Of a DNA stretch of 64,000 bases, positions 37,218-44,791 are shown in pieces. The notes under the pieces were generated by a model. It was not told where the DNA came from, did not search any database, and was given only the letters and a program-made list of their open reading frames with translations. The position numbers and the translations under genes are program-made. The stretch is from NCBI GenBank assembly GCA_018820925.1, contig JAHJNJ010000024.1, positions 1-64,000 of the forward strand, written 5' to 3'. The DNA comes from Gammaproteobacteria bacterium (lineage in GTDB: Bacteria; Pseudomonadota; Gammaproteobacteria; Burkholderiales; Gallionellaceae). Each line of letters starts with the position of its first letter. Within the stretch, counting starts at the first letter, position 1.

Positions 37218-39146
37218 TCATGGGATATCAAGATTGATCTTCCTGTTCTTCGCATCGCGACCGTCGATAGTACCCAGCCGCTGTTTGAGCGTTTGCGAAG
37301 TTTCGCCAAACAGCTTGGCATAGTAGACGGTGTTGCTCAACACGTGCCTCACATAGTGGCGTGTCTCGTCGAACGGAATGGTCTCGACGTAAATTGCCCC
37401 TTCCATCGGTTTCGCACTGCGCCATTGCCGAGCCCGTGTCGGGCCCGCGTTATAGGCGGCAGATGCAAGGGCGGGGTTATCTTCAAACTGGTGCGAGACG
37501 GTTTTCATGTAATACGTGCCCAGTTTGATATTCACATCCAGTTGGTGGATAAGCCCTTTGCGGTAGCCTTTCATGCCGATCTGTCTGGCCACCCAGCGCG
37601 CCGTGTCCGGCATGATCTGCATCAGGCCGGCGGCACCGACTTCTGATTTTACCTTGGTGGCAAAGCGGCTCTCCTGCCGCATCAGGCCGTATACCCAGGC
37701 CTCTTCCAGTCCGTGCTTGTGCAGGTTTTCCTGCATGGCCTCGCGATACGGCGCAGGATAACGCAGATTAAAGTCATGCAATTGCACCGTGCGATCCGCG
37801 GCGTTGATGGAACGGTCATACAATTCGTTGCGCTGTGCCACCTCGGCTGCGGCCAATAGCTGTTTGTCGTTCAGGTTGCGCATCCCCCATGCCCATTCCC
37901 TGGACCCTTCGCTACGAAGGTTCATGCTGTACAGCAACAGTGTGCGCTGTACCGTAGGCATGGACAGTATCGCTTCAATTTCGTCATCGCCCGGTTGATA
38001 GCCCACCGAGCTCATTCCCGCCCCCGGCGCCGACCCCAGTTCTTCGGAGGCAAGTTGTCCGTAGTAGTTGAACTCCCGGCTCAGTTCGACAAACAACGCT
38101 TCCGCTTCCACTGACCGTCCCAGCACCTTGAGTGCGCGACCCTTCCAGTAACGCCACGCACCTTCGCTCTGTTGCTCCGGCGCCATCGCCTCAATGCTTG
38201 CCCACACCTCATGCCAATTCTGTGCGCGCAGTGCGGCGCGCGTGCGCCATGCGAGTTGCCTTGAATTCAACACCGCATCACCCGCCGCCGCAAACCACGT
38301 CAGCGCGCGCTCGTCATGCGACAGCGCCCCGGCAAGACCCAGCCAGCCGAAAAAATAGCGCTGTTCTTCCTCGGAAAAGTTATTTGCAATTGTCTCCCAG
38401 TGCGCATAGGCAATCTGCGGGGATTGTTTGGACAGGCGCTGCAAAGCGTATAGCGCCGTCAGATGCCGCCCTTTGCCCGCATTCTGGAACTTGGTTTTCT
38501 CCAGATAACGCCTTGGGTTGCGTTCCGCCACGGTCAACTCCGCTGCCGGAAATATCTGCGCTTTGGGCAACTTCGGGATAATTTGTTTCGCCAGCGTGAC
38601 CTTGTTCACTTCCAGCGCAAGACGCATGCGCTGCCAGATATCGGCCTCGCCGATAACACCCTGCCTGATCGCCTCGTCAAACAACGGCGTGCAACTGTCC
38701 GGCATTTCTTCACCGCGCAGCCACATGTTGCGCGCTTGGGCCAGCGCGCCTGCTTCATCGCTTTTCCGGCGCAATTGCAGTGAGTAACAAACCAGTTCGT
38801 CATCGGTGTTCAGCAGGCGCGAATATTCATCCGCAAATTCTTCCCAGCTCTCGTGCTCGCCCAGAAACTTGAGCCACTCGCCGCGAAACTGGTCGACGAT
38901 CGGCGACTCGCTGGTGCGTTGCAGGAAAGCCTTGATCGGCACGGTGGCCCTGGTGCTCATGCGCAGGCGCAACTGGTAATAGGTAGCGTATGGCTCAAGC
39001 GGCGTGTCTTTGAGTCGTTCCGCCATGGTGTCCAGGCGCGCCATGTTGCCGACCCGCGACGCTTCGCGGGCGGCGAGAAAATCACTCTCAATGTCGGCCA
39101 ATGCACATAGCGGCTGCACCAGCAGCAAAAGCAACAGGAATTTCAT
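37218..39146 (-). CDS. slt: Soluble lytic murein transglycosylase
   Basis: The 642-residue periplasmic enzyme has a signal peptide (MKFLLLLLLVQPLCALA), a long alpha-superhelical region and a C-terminal lysozyme-like domain. The latter contains YGLMRQESRF (catalytic Glu), SEVGAAGLMQIMPDTARW and ASAAYNAGPTRARQW. It cleaves peptidoglycan between MurNAc and GlcNAc with formation of 1,6-anhydro ends. Start 39146 gives the signal peptide; a longer in-frame start lacks one. Confidence 0.93.
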   Translation of the reverse strand: MKFLLLLLLVQPLCALADIESDFLAAREASRVGNMARLDTMAERLKDTPLEPYATYYQLRLRMSTRATVPIKAFLQRTSESPIVDQFRGEWLKFLGEHESWEEFADEYSRLLNTDDELVCYSLQLRRKSDEAGALAQARNMWLRGEEMPDSCTPLFDEAIRQGVIGEADIWQRMRLALEVNKVTLAKQIIPKLPKAQIFPAAELTVAERNPRRYLEKTKFQNAGKGRHLTALYALQRLSKQSPQIAYAHWETIANNFSEEEQRYFFGWLGLAGALSHDERALTWFAAAGDAVLNSRQLAWRTRAALRAQNWHEVWASIEAMAPEQQSEGAWRYWKGRALKVLGRSVEAEALFVELSREFNYYGQLASEELGSAPGAGMSSVGYQPGDDEIEAILSMPTVQRTLLLYSMNLRSEGSREWAWGMRNLNDKQLLAAAEVAQRNELYDRSINAADRTVQLHDFNLRYPAPYREAMQENLHKHGLEEAWVYGLMRQESRFATKVKSEVGAAGLMQIMPDTARWVARQIGMKGYRKGLIHQLDVNIKLGTYYMKTVSHQFEDNPALASAAYNAGPTRARQWRSAKPMEGAIYVETIPFDETRHYVRHVLSNTVYYAKLFGETSQTLKQRLGTIDGRDAKNRKINLDIP

Positions 39147-39290
39147 GGAAGGACTCGGGATCGACTGCGCCAAGAATAGCACAAGCGTCTTGCCGCACGT
39201 CGTTCTGGCACCCCGAACGGGGCGTTGGATAAGGCTTATGGAGAGGGCGGCGTCCGTGGCAGCGCCACCCCGAACGGCACCTCTTTTGCG

Positions 39291-39506
39291 TTAATCCCTG
39301 TACATCTTCCGAAGGAAGGCATCGACATCCATGTTCGCCAGATCGCCGGGAATGGATGAGATTTTGTCCATTTCCGTAATATGCCTATCGCCCACCGATA
39401 CCAGTTGCGGAATCAATTCCGCATACATCACTTCGTCGCCATACTCCTCGGCTGCAACCGATTCGCACTCGATTTCGTATCCGCTCATGTTCATCACGAT
39501 AGTCAT
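39291..39506 (-). CDS. Small acidic protein of unknown function
   Basis: The 71-residue protein begins MTIVMNMSGYEIECESVAAEEYG and ends MDVDAFLRKMYRD. It has a perfect AGGAGG ribosome site 6 nt before the ATG, strong evidence of translation. It is acidic, lacks membrane segments and matches no family I recognise. It is located at the distal end of the nif gene series on the same strand, so it may be a nif accessory protein (inference from position only). Confidence 0.6.
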   Translation of the reverse strand: MTIVMNMSGYEIECESVAAEEYGDEVMYAELIPQLVSVGDRHITEMDKISSIPGDLANMDVDAFLRKMYRD

Positions 39507-39659
39507 CTCACACCTCCTTATCCCGGAGCATCGACGTGCCCCTGTAAGTAGAGTATCGGCGTTGGCGGGAAGAAGTTTAGAACGTTTCGGATCGATTGGA
39601 TTACATAAAACGCCGACTGTCTGCCCTTGCTGACCGTATGTCGGATGCCGCCAGAATGA

Positions 39660-39788
39660 TCAGGAAAAACGCTGTTGCAAGTATTTGATGATGTCACCGG
39701 ACTCGTACAACCACTGCTCTCGACCTTGCTCGTCGGCGATGCGCAGACACGGGGTTTGTTCCGCAACAAACGATGCTGCGTGCCGCAC
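39660..39788 (-). pseudogene. Glutaredoxin/GST-N-like C-terminal fragment
   Basis: A 42-codon frame (GTG 39788 to TGA 39660) encodes FVAEQTPCLRIADEQGREQW followed by LYESGDIIKYLQQRFS. This matches the C-terminal third of glutaredoxin-fold proteins (V-P-C-L-R-I near the cis-Pro, Y-E-S-x-D-I-I-x-Y-L). The N-terminal C-x-x-C half is absent and an in-frame TGA lies just upstream, so it is a remnant. It sits 16 bp behind the ankyrin gene at the distal part of the nif operon. Confidence 0.6.
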
Positions 39789-39803
39789 CCATCAAACGGA
39801 AAC

Positions 39804-40274
39804 TCATGCACGCTTCCGGCCCCCCGCCGCCTTGAGCAGCCACAAGCATGCGGTATTCGATGCCAGCTCCAGTGCGCTGAAGTCATCCAGCGTCAGCAGA
39901 TCGGGATTAGCACCCGCATCCAGCAGCAGTTGTACCAGCGGCGCTTTGCCGGTGGATGCGCAGTAAATCAGCGCGGTGGCGCCATTGACATTCTGGCTGT
40001 CGAGCGGCGCACCGGCTTTGATGAGCGCGGTAACGCATTCTTCGCTGTCGGCAAAACAGGCGAACCATAATGCGCCATTGTTATCCGAATTCATCCGCGC
40101 CGGGTCGGCAGCGCGGGCCAGCAATCCGTTTAACGCATCGATGTCGCCCACGCGCGCCGCATGCATCAACGGCGTAGTGCCGTTGGGCAAGGCCCTGTCG
40201 ACATCGTCGCGCAGCACATCGGAAACCTTGAATCCGGCTTGCGCCAGCCAGCACCTGAGAAGTCCATCATTCAT
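39804..40274 (-). CDS. Ankyrin-repeat protein in the nif operon
   Basis: The 156-residue protein contains about three ankyrin repeats: NGTTPLMHAARVGDIDALNGLL, NNGALWFACFADSEECVTALIKAGA and NGATALIYCASTGKAPLVQLLLDAGANPDL. Ankyrin repeats bind partner proteins, and no catalytic domain is present. It starts 32 bp after the SagB-like gene on the same transcript. It likely scaffolds or modulates a nif-related enzyme, with the SagB-like protein the obvious candidate (inference). Confidence 0.88.
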   Translation of the reverse strand: MNDGLLRCWLAQAGFKVSDVLRDDVDRALPNGTTPLMHAARVGDIDALNGLLARAADPARMNSDNNGALWFACFADSEECVTALIKAGAPLDSQNVNGATALIYCASTGKAPLVQLLLDAGANPDLLTLDDFSALELASNTACLWLLKAAGGRKRA

Positions 40275-40306
40275 TTACATCCTCCTGGTTAAATCGTTTT
40301 ATTGTT

Positions 40307-41842
40307 TTATGTGTAGGCAGGCAACGTGGAAATGCGCGCATCGTGCAGCGCCATCCCGATTGCATAGTGATAAATTACCTGGAACGCATTGTCCTGCAAT
40401 CCGAGCACTTCGTGTCCGGCATTGTCAAAAAAACAACCAATGCCGGTACCGCGCCATCCGGCGGCCTCCGCTTCCAGTGTGAGCACATGCCCCAGCATGC
40501 CTGCCTCCCAATGCAGATGGCGGTAGGCTGCCGGATCGGCGGCAACCGGTGCGGCGAATTCCGCCACCAGCATGAATGTCACAGCGCATTGCTCGGCTAT
40601 ATCCTGGTGACAGGACAAGGTGCGCGCGGTCTTGCCGGCACGCGCGGCAATCAGTTGAAACAATGGCAACTCCGCATCGGCCGCTTGCCAGGCAAATGAT
40701 TCCCTGAACGCTGCCTGCAACGACGATTTCGCCGCCGCCGAGCGCGGCATCACATACAGGCCGGGTGCGACTCCGTCCACGCGATGCACCAGCAGCACCG
40801 GATGCACACGTGCTGCGTACGGCCACAATTCCCACACCGGGGAACCGCCGGGCAACAGGCTGCCGAGCAGTTGCCTGAACAGGGCGTGCGGCATCACCGA
40901 TTCGCCGTCGAAGGCCTGGGCGCTACGGCGTTGCAGGATGACCTGGCTGGCGCGGATGTCGTTTTCGATTTGTGGGAGTACAGGTGCGGGCAACGCAGTT
41001 TCGGCGCAAGGAATTACACCCCGCGTTGCCGCAGCCACTTCCGCGATCACCGGCCATTGATACAAAGGACGCGCATCCAGCAAACTCGGCTTGCCCGCCC
41101 AGTGCTGCCAGTTTGACGGCAAGGCTTGATCACCCGCCTCCAGGGAGACAATTACTTCGGCCTCTTCGCCTTCCACACCGGCAAAGTCGGCGGCGCGATC
41201 CAGTCCCAGACATCTGGCAATGCCATCCGAATCCAGCTTCACGAGGTGTGGCTTCCAGCCGTGCAACACCGCCGCATAACTCACTGCGGCCAGCACATGC
41301 CCCATATCGAGCTGGCAATAACGAAAGGCGCGTTCGCCGTATTTCCACGCCTCGCGCCAGTGAATGGAACTGAAACCGACCCATGCACCGGTTGCCGACG
41401 GCGCACTTCCCCACGCGCGCCGCTCCAGCGCGTGATGCAGATTCTGGTAGTGATACAGACCGTCTTCCAGACCCGCCACATTCGCGGCGATCAGCCAGGT
41501 TTCGGTCGGATGCAAATTGCCGGACGAAGGATGCGCGCGCAACGACCAGCGCGAACCGCGATATTCCTTCCACGCGGTCAGGCCCGCGCACAGACGCAGC
41601 AAGGAACCCAGGTTCGCGGTATTCAGGGGCAAGGACGGACGCGTGGCATAAAGTGCGCTCCAGGCAATTTCAGATACAACGACATCGCGCGGCAGCGCCT
41701 TCTGTTTTGCACCTTCCCAATCGCGAAATGCTTTGGGCTGCGCTTCCCAGTCCAGCGTGCCCGGACCGGCAGCATAACGATCCAGCGCATGTTTGCTGCG
41801 TGCGTGATAGGCCAGCACGGTCGCAACACGGGAATCGGTCAT
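40307..41842 (-). CDS. SagB/ThcOx-type nitroreductase-fold dehydrogenase
   Basis: The 511-residue protein has two nitroreductase-like halves: an N-terminal LHPTETWLIAANVAGLEDGLYHY segment and C-terminal blocks Q-R-R-S-A-Q-A-F-D-G, PGLYVMPR and YRHLHWEAGMLGHVLTLEAEA. SagB/ThcOx enzymes are FMN-dependent oxidoreductases; the best-known ones oxidise azolines in peptide natural products. No YcaO cyclodehydratase or precursor peptide is near. Its ATG lies 2 bp after the nifZ stop, so it is translationally coupled to a nif gene. Substrate unknown. Confidence 0.85.
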   Translation of the reverse strand: MTDSRVATVLAYHARSKHALDRYAAGPGTLDWEAQPKAFRDWEGAKQKALPRDVVVSEIAWSALYATRPSLPLNTANLGSLLRLCAGLTAWKEYRGSRWSLRAHPSSGNLHPTETWLIAANVAGLEDGLYHYQNLHHALERRAWGSAPSATGAWVGFSSIHWREAWKYGERAFRYCQLDMGHVLAAVSYAAVLHGWKPHLVKLDSDGIARCLGLDRAADFAGVEGEEAEVIVSLEAGDQALPSNWQHWAGKPSLLDARPLYQWPVIAEVAAATRGVIPCAETALPAPVLPQIENDIRASQVILQRRSAQAFDGESVMPHALFRQLLGSLLPGGSPVWELWPYAARVHPVLLVHRVDGVAPGLYVMPRSAAAKSSLQAAFRESFAWQAADAELPLFQLIAARAGKTARTLSCHQDIAEQCAVTFMLVAEFAAPVAADPAAYRHLHWEAGMLGHVLTLEAEAAGWRGTGIGCFFDNAGHEVLGLQDNAFQVIYHYAIGMALHDARISTLPAYT

Positions 41843-41844
41843 CG

Positions 41845-42114
41845 TTAACTGAGTCCGGTCAGCTCGTCGCCCAGGCAACCGATGGGCTCGGCCAGTGTGC
41901 CCTCGTCATCCATTTCAAAACGCACCAGATATATTTCTTCATCGGGCATTTCCTGCGCATGGCCGACGTTGACCACCACGCCGCGCGTTCCCGCAGCGGC
42001 CAGCAGGGCGTCGGGTTCCACGCCGGGGATGCTGCTCTCGCCCGTCTCTTCCATTGATTCGTTGTACAGGTCCTGTGCCGCAAAGACCATGTCACCCATC
42101 TGGAATCTGCTCAT
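41845..42114 (-). CDS. nifZ: NifZ family protein
   Basis: The 89-residue protein opens SRFQMGDMVFAAQDL and carries the NifZ-domain pattern GTRGVVVNVGHAQ, EIYLVRFE and a terminal IGCLGDELTGL. NifZ acts as a chaperone in maturing the P-cluster of the MoFe protein. The start at 42114 is preceded by AAAGGAGCAA. The preceding gene ends 11 bp upstream and the SagB-like gene follows after 2 bp, so all are in one operon. Confidence 0.85.
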   Translation of the reverse strand: MSRFQMGDMVFAAQDLYNESMEETGESSIPGVEPDALLAAAGTRGVVVNVGHAQEMPDEEIYLVRFEMDDEGTLAEPIGCLGDELTGLS

Positions 42115-42125
42115 CGTTTGCTCCT

Positions 42126-42497
42126 TTACAGGCTGGGGATCAACGTCGCTTCGCTGCGCATGGAGGTTTCGTTTCCCCACACCGTTACCATCTCGACAAA
42201 CCAGCGCGTGTCGCGCGGATGCGCACAGAACAAATCGTACTCGGCATAGAAGCTGTTGTCGCTGTTGATGGTCAGGGTACCGCACCGGTCGTTGCGGGCA
42301 TTGCGCCACACACCCTCGTAACCGGGCAGTTGGTTGCCGGGGTCGATGACGCGGGTAAACTTCAACGCGGACAACTCGATTTTCGGCGTGGCGCCGGTTG
42401 CGGTGTAGTTGTACGCCGTCTTCTGCAGGGCAGCCACGATGCGTTCGGCCAGCGCCTCAAGCTCGGCCGGAAGAACGCGCGAAGCAAGCACTACCAT
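42126..42497 (-). CDS. Nif-cluster protein of unknown function (123 aa)
   Basis: The product starts VVLASRVLPAELEALAERIV and has a beta-rich second half (YNYTATGATPKIELSALKF, CGTLTINSDNSFYAEYDLFC). No known motif is recognised. It overlaps the [2Fe-2S] ferredoxin stop by 7 bp and sits 11 bp before nifZ, so it is firmly within the operon. The function is unknown; co-conservation with nifZ would be the test. Confidence 0.75.
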   Translation of the reverse strand: MVVLASRVLPAELEALAERIVAALQKTAYNYTATGATPKIELSALKFTRVIDPGNQLPGYEGVWRNARNDRCGTLTINSDNSFYAEYDLFCAHPRDTRWFVEMVTVWGNETSMRSEATLIPSL

Positions 42498-42814
42498 ATG
42501 TCCGCAGGCGCTTTCAGGCGCTCCACCGGATTCCCGCCCAGCAGATGCTCGTCGAATATCTCGGTCACGTCGGCCTTGGTGACATTGCTGTACAACACGC
42601 CTTCCGGATACACCAGGATGTTGGGCCCCATGCTGCACGGCCCGATACAACTGCTGGTCGTCACCAGCACCTGCGCAAAGCACTGGCGCTGCATCCACTG
42701 CTGCATGAATTCATCCACCACTTCGCTGCAGCCCTTGCTCCCGCAGGATCCGCGCGGGTGACCGGCAGGGCGATTCTGGGAACAGACGAATACGTGTCGC
42801 GCTGGTTTTGCCAT
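42491..42814 (-). CDS. Thioredoxin-like [2Fe-2S] ferredoxin
   Basis: The 107-residue protein has the Shethna/thioredoxin-like ferredoxin layout: HVFVCSQNRPAGHPRGSCGS with Cys11 and Cys24, then Cys29, and a C-terminal pair in SSCIGPCSMGPNILVYPEG. It binds a [2Fe-2S] cluster and is often found in nif operons as an electron carrier or as protection against oxygen (FeSII/Shethna II relatives belong to another fold). It is 2 bp from fdxB upstream and overlaps the following gene. Confidence 0.85.
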   Translation of the reverse strand: MAKPARHVFVCSQNRPAGHPRGSCGSKGCSEVVDEFMQQWMQRQCFAQVLVTTSSCIGPCSMGPNILVYPEGVLYSNVTKADVTEIFDEHLLGGNPVERLKAPADIW

Positions 42815-42816
42815 GC

Positions 42817-43107
42817 TCAGACTCCGACCGGCATGGCTGAATGCGTCTGGCACTGCTTGGGACAGACGCGCGCACAGGAGCCGCAGCCGATGCAATCCAG
42901 CGCATTGGCGAGGGTCATCACCATGCAGTTGTCTTCGTCTTCATCGTAGTTCTCGTCGTCCTCGCTGCGCTCGACCAGCTCGAATACCTCGCGCGGGCAG
43001 ACCTTGAAACAACGGCCGCAGCCGAGGCAATTCGCCGCGTTCAGGGCGGTGATGAAGGTGGGTTCATAAGGCTTGCCGCCTCGGGTGATTCCGGTAATGT
43101 TGGCCAT
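42817..43107 (-). CDS. fdxB: Nif-specific ferredoxin III
   Basis: The 96-residue protein begins ANITGITRGGKPYEPTFITA and carries two [4Fe-4S] motifs: CLGCGRCFKVCPREVF (Cys27, 30, 33, 37) and CIGCGSCARVCPKQC. An acidic insertion separates them. This matches the nif-associated ferredoxin III (FdxB), a low-potential electron carrier linked with nitrogenase cofactor assembly or electron supply. Start 43107 has an AGGAG-like site upstream. Confidence 0.9.
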   Translation of the reverse strand: MANITGITRGGKPYEPTFITALNAANCLGCGRCFKVCPREVFELVERSEDDENYDEDEDNCMVMTLANALDCIGCGSCARVCPKQCQTHSAMPVGV

Positions 43108-43121
43108 CTCTGCTCCTCTAT

Positions 43122-43340
43122 CTAAACTTGCATCTCTTTCTGTGCTGCAATCAATTTCGCGTTGGCTTCCGCCCAGGCCTGGCACGCGTCATACGTGGAT
43201 TGCGCGATGCCGGGAATATCCTTGTATCCGGCCGGCAATCTTTCCTCGACCAGATCGTGCAACTGTGAAGCCCATTCGCTGGAGATGCGTTTGAGCTTCT
43301 TCACTTCCTTGTCGAGCGCTTTCAGTTCGTCTTCGGTCAT
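43122..43340 (-). CDS. DUF683 (CCE_0567-type) nif accessory protein
   Basis: About 72 residues (TEDELKALDKEVKKLKRISS, later ERLPAGYKDIPGIAQSTYDA). It forms a helical hairpin of the family seen next to DUF269 in many nif clusters; a cyanobacterial member binds metal. An ATG at 43346 would add two residues. It starts 4-10 bp after the DUF269 stop, implying coupling. Confidence 0.87.
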   Translation of the reverse strand: MTEDELKALDKEVKKLKRISSEWASQLHDLVEERLPAGYKDIPGIAQSTYDACQAWAEANAKLIAAQKEMQV

Positions 43341-43350
43341 CGCCAACTCC

Positions 43351-43815
43351 TTACAGCCCGGCCACTTCCGAATACTTGCCGATCAGCCCCAGCGCCACGG
43401 ACAACAGCTTGTCACCCTCGTCCTTCATCTTGGACAGGCTTTCATAACCGTAGCGGTGCACATCGCGCAGGGTCTTGTCCATCACCACCAGCTTGCCCAC
43501 GGTGATCAGCGCACGGCCGAAACCTTCGTGGGTGATGTTGATGCTGGGCACCGCCATCAGTCCGCATTCTTTTTCGATCAGCGAGGACACCGCGTTGTAA
43601 AACGCCTTGATGCGCGACAGCATGATCTCGTCCGGATCGCCGATCACGGGAATGGCGCGGCGCTGCTCCTTGGTCACCACATAAGGTGCCAGGATGCGCT
43701 CAACCGGCCAGCCGTCATAAGTACCGTAGCTGTCGATGGCACGCATCTGTTTGACCATTTCCTTGATGAAGTCGGTGGTCAACAACGGGTCTTGCTCTGC
43801 TGCTGCTTGATTCAT
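43351..43815 (-). CDS. NifX-associated protein, DUF269
   Basis: The 154-residue protein is the DUF269/NifX-associated family: PLLTTDFIKEMVKQMRAIDS, YGTYDGWPVERILAPYVVTK and GDPDEIMLSRIKAFYNAV. It is conserved beside nifENX in diazotrophs and thought to support FeMo-cofactor assembly, but its biochemistry is not settled. A 100-bp gap with a palindromic repeat separates it from the RseC-like gene upstream. Confidence 0.92.
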   Translation of the reverse strand: MNQAAAEQDPLLTTDFIKEMVKQMRAIDSYGTYDGWPVERILAPYVVTKEQRRAIPVIGDPDEIMLSRIKAFYNAVSSLIEKECGLMAVPSINITHEGFGRALITVGKLVVMDKTLRDVHRYGYESLSKMKDEGDKLLSVALGLIGKYSEVAGL

Positions 43816-43857
43816 GCTCTGTCTCCTTCGTTAAAATATTTCGTTCGGCTCAACGCG

Positions 43858-43905
43858 TAGGGTGCGCTTGCGCACCGGGTGCCTTGGTGCGCAAGCGCAC
43901 CCTAC
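43858..43905. repeat. Palindromic repeat, GTAGGGTGCGCTTGCGCAC family
   Basis: Two arms (GTAGGGTGCGCTTGCGCACC and its complement GGTGCGCAAGCGCACCCTAC) form a perfect 20-bp stem around an 8-nt loop. It lies between the RseC-like gene and DUF269 and may act as a processing or partial termination hairpin. A decayed relative is at 59065-59110. Confidence 0.88.
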
Positions 43906-43915
43906 AAAGAACTGC

Positions 43916-44371
43916 TTACCTCTCTGTTGCCTCTGTGGTCCCTGTAATCTCTGTGGCAAATTGCTTTTTGCTTTTCACGTTCATCTGCGGCACCCAGCCC
44001 GATACTCGTCCCAGCAGAAATCCCGCCGCCATGCCGTTTGCGGCACCCAGCGCGGCGCCGACATCGCCCATGCCCAGCGCTGTGGCAATTCCCGCACCGG
44101 CCAGCGCGAGCGCGCTGGGCAACAGGTAGGCCAGCAGCCCCGCCTTGAGCAGATCGCCCTCGCTCAGGCTCAATTGCAATTCATCGCCGGCACGCACACT
44201 CCCATCGCATCTCACCTCGATCGCCTTGCGCTTGCCCGAAAAATATTTCCCCAACCCCGACACGCCGCAGCTTTCGCGCGACTGGCAGGCGCCGCAGCCC
44301 GATTGCCCGGTGGATTCGACCTGCGCGGTGCCATTGGCGGCGGAGATCACACGGACGGGTGCGGAGATCAT
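43916..44371 (-). CDS. RseC/MucC-like membrane protein coupled to nifX
   Basis: The 151-residue protein has the RseC pattern: an N-terminal beta region with a Cys cluster (GQSGCGACQSRESCGVSGLG) followed by two hydrophobic helices (LLAYLLPSALALAGAGIATA and ALGAANGMAAGFLLG). RseC proteins help keep the SoxR iron-sulfur cluster reduced together with Rsx/Rnf. The ATG overlaps the nifX stop (ATGA). It may link an Rnf-type electron supply to nitrogenase, which is inference. Confidence 0.8.
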   Translation of the reverse strand: MISAPVRVISAANGTAQVESTGQSGCGACQSRESCGVSGLGKYFSGKRKAIEVRCDGSVRAGDELQLSLSEGDLLKAGLLAYLLPSALALAGAGIATALGMGDVGAALGAANGMAAGFLLGRVSGWVPQMNVKSKKQFATEITGTTEATER

Positions 44372-44781
44372 TCCTGCCACTCCTCGTCTTCCGCAAAGTT
44401 GGTGCCGCCGACCTGTTTCTTGAGATGTTTTGCCAGCCACACCGGCGGATCGTTCGCCAGGTTTTTCTGCAAGCCGCACAACAATTCGTCGATGAGCGTG
44501 CCTTCGTCCACGCGCATGGGCTGGATGCTCTTCACCAGCAATTGCTGGATCGCCGACGCGCCCACTGCATTGCAATACACCGCCGCGCAATCGCCCAGCA
44601 GATCGACCTTGGCCGCCAGCTTGCCTTCGTGGCCGTCCATCGCGGTCTCGATGAATTCCGCCACCTCGATCAGGCGCGTTTCGTTCTCGCCCACTTCGTA
44701 AATGGCGAACGATTCCGCCGCACCGAAATGCTGGTTGACCGCACGGCGGTCGCTGGTGGCAAAAGCGATCTTCACCGTCAT
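44368..44781 (-). CDS. nifX: FeMo-cofactor carrier NifX
   Basis: The 137-residue protein starts TVKIAFATSDRRAVNQHFGA and shows the NifX/NifB-C fold with AESFAIYEV and GDCAAVYCNAVGASAIQQLL. NifX binds the NifB-cofactor and a later FeMo-co intermediate on the NifEN scaffold. It is 10 bp downstream of nifN, in the standard nifENX order. Confidence 0.94.
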   Translation of the reverse strand: MTVKIAFATSDRRAVNQHFGAAESFAIYEVGENETRLIEVAEFIETAMDGHEGKLAAKVDLLGDCAAVYCNAVGASAIQQLLVKSIQPMRVDEGTLIDELLCGLQKNLANDPPVWLAKHLKKQVGGTNFAEDEEWQE

Positions 44782-44791
44782 GGCATGCTCC

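Noticed and set aside
40307-41842. SagB-like gene as part of a thiazole/oxazole-modified peptide cluster
   Set aside because: No YcaO cyclodehydratase, precursor peptide or exporter is nearby, and the gene is coupled to nifZ.
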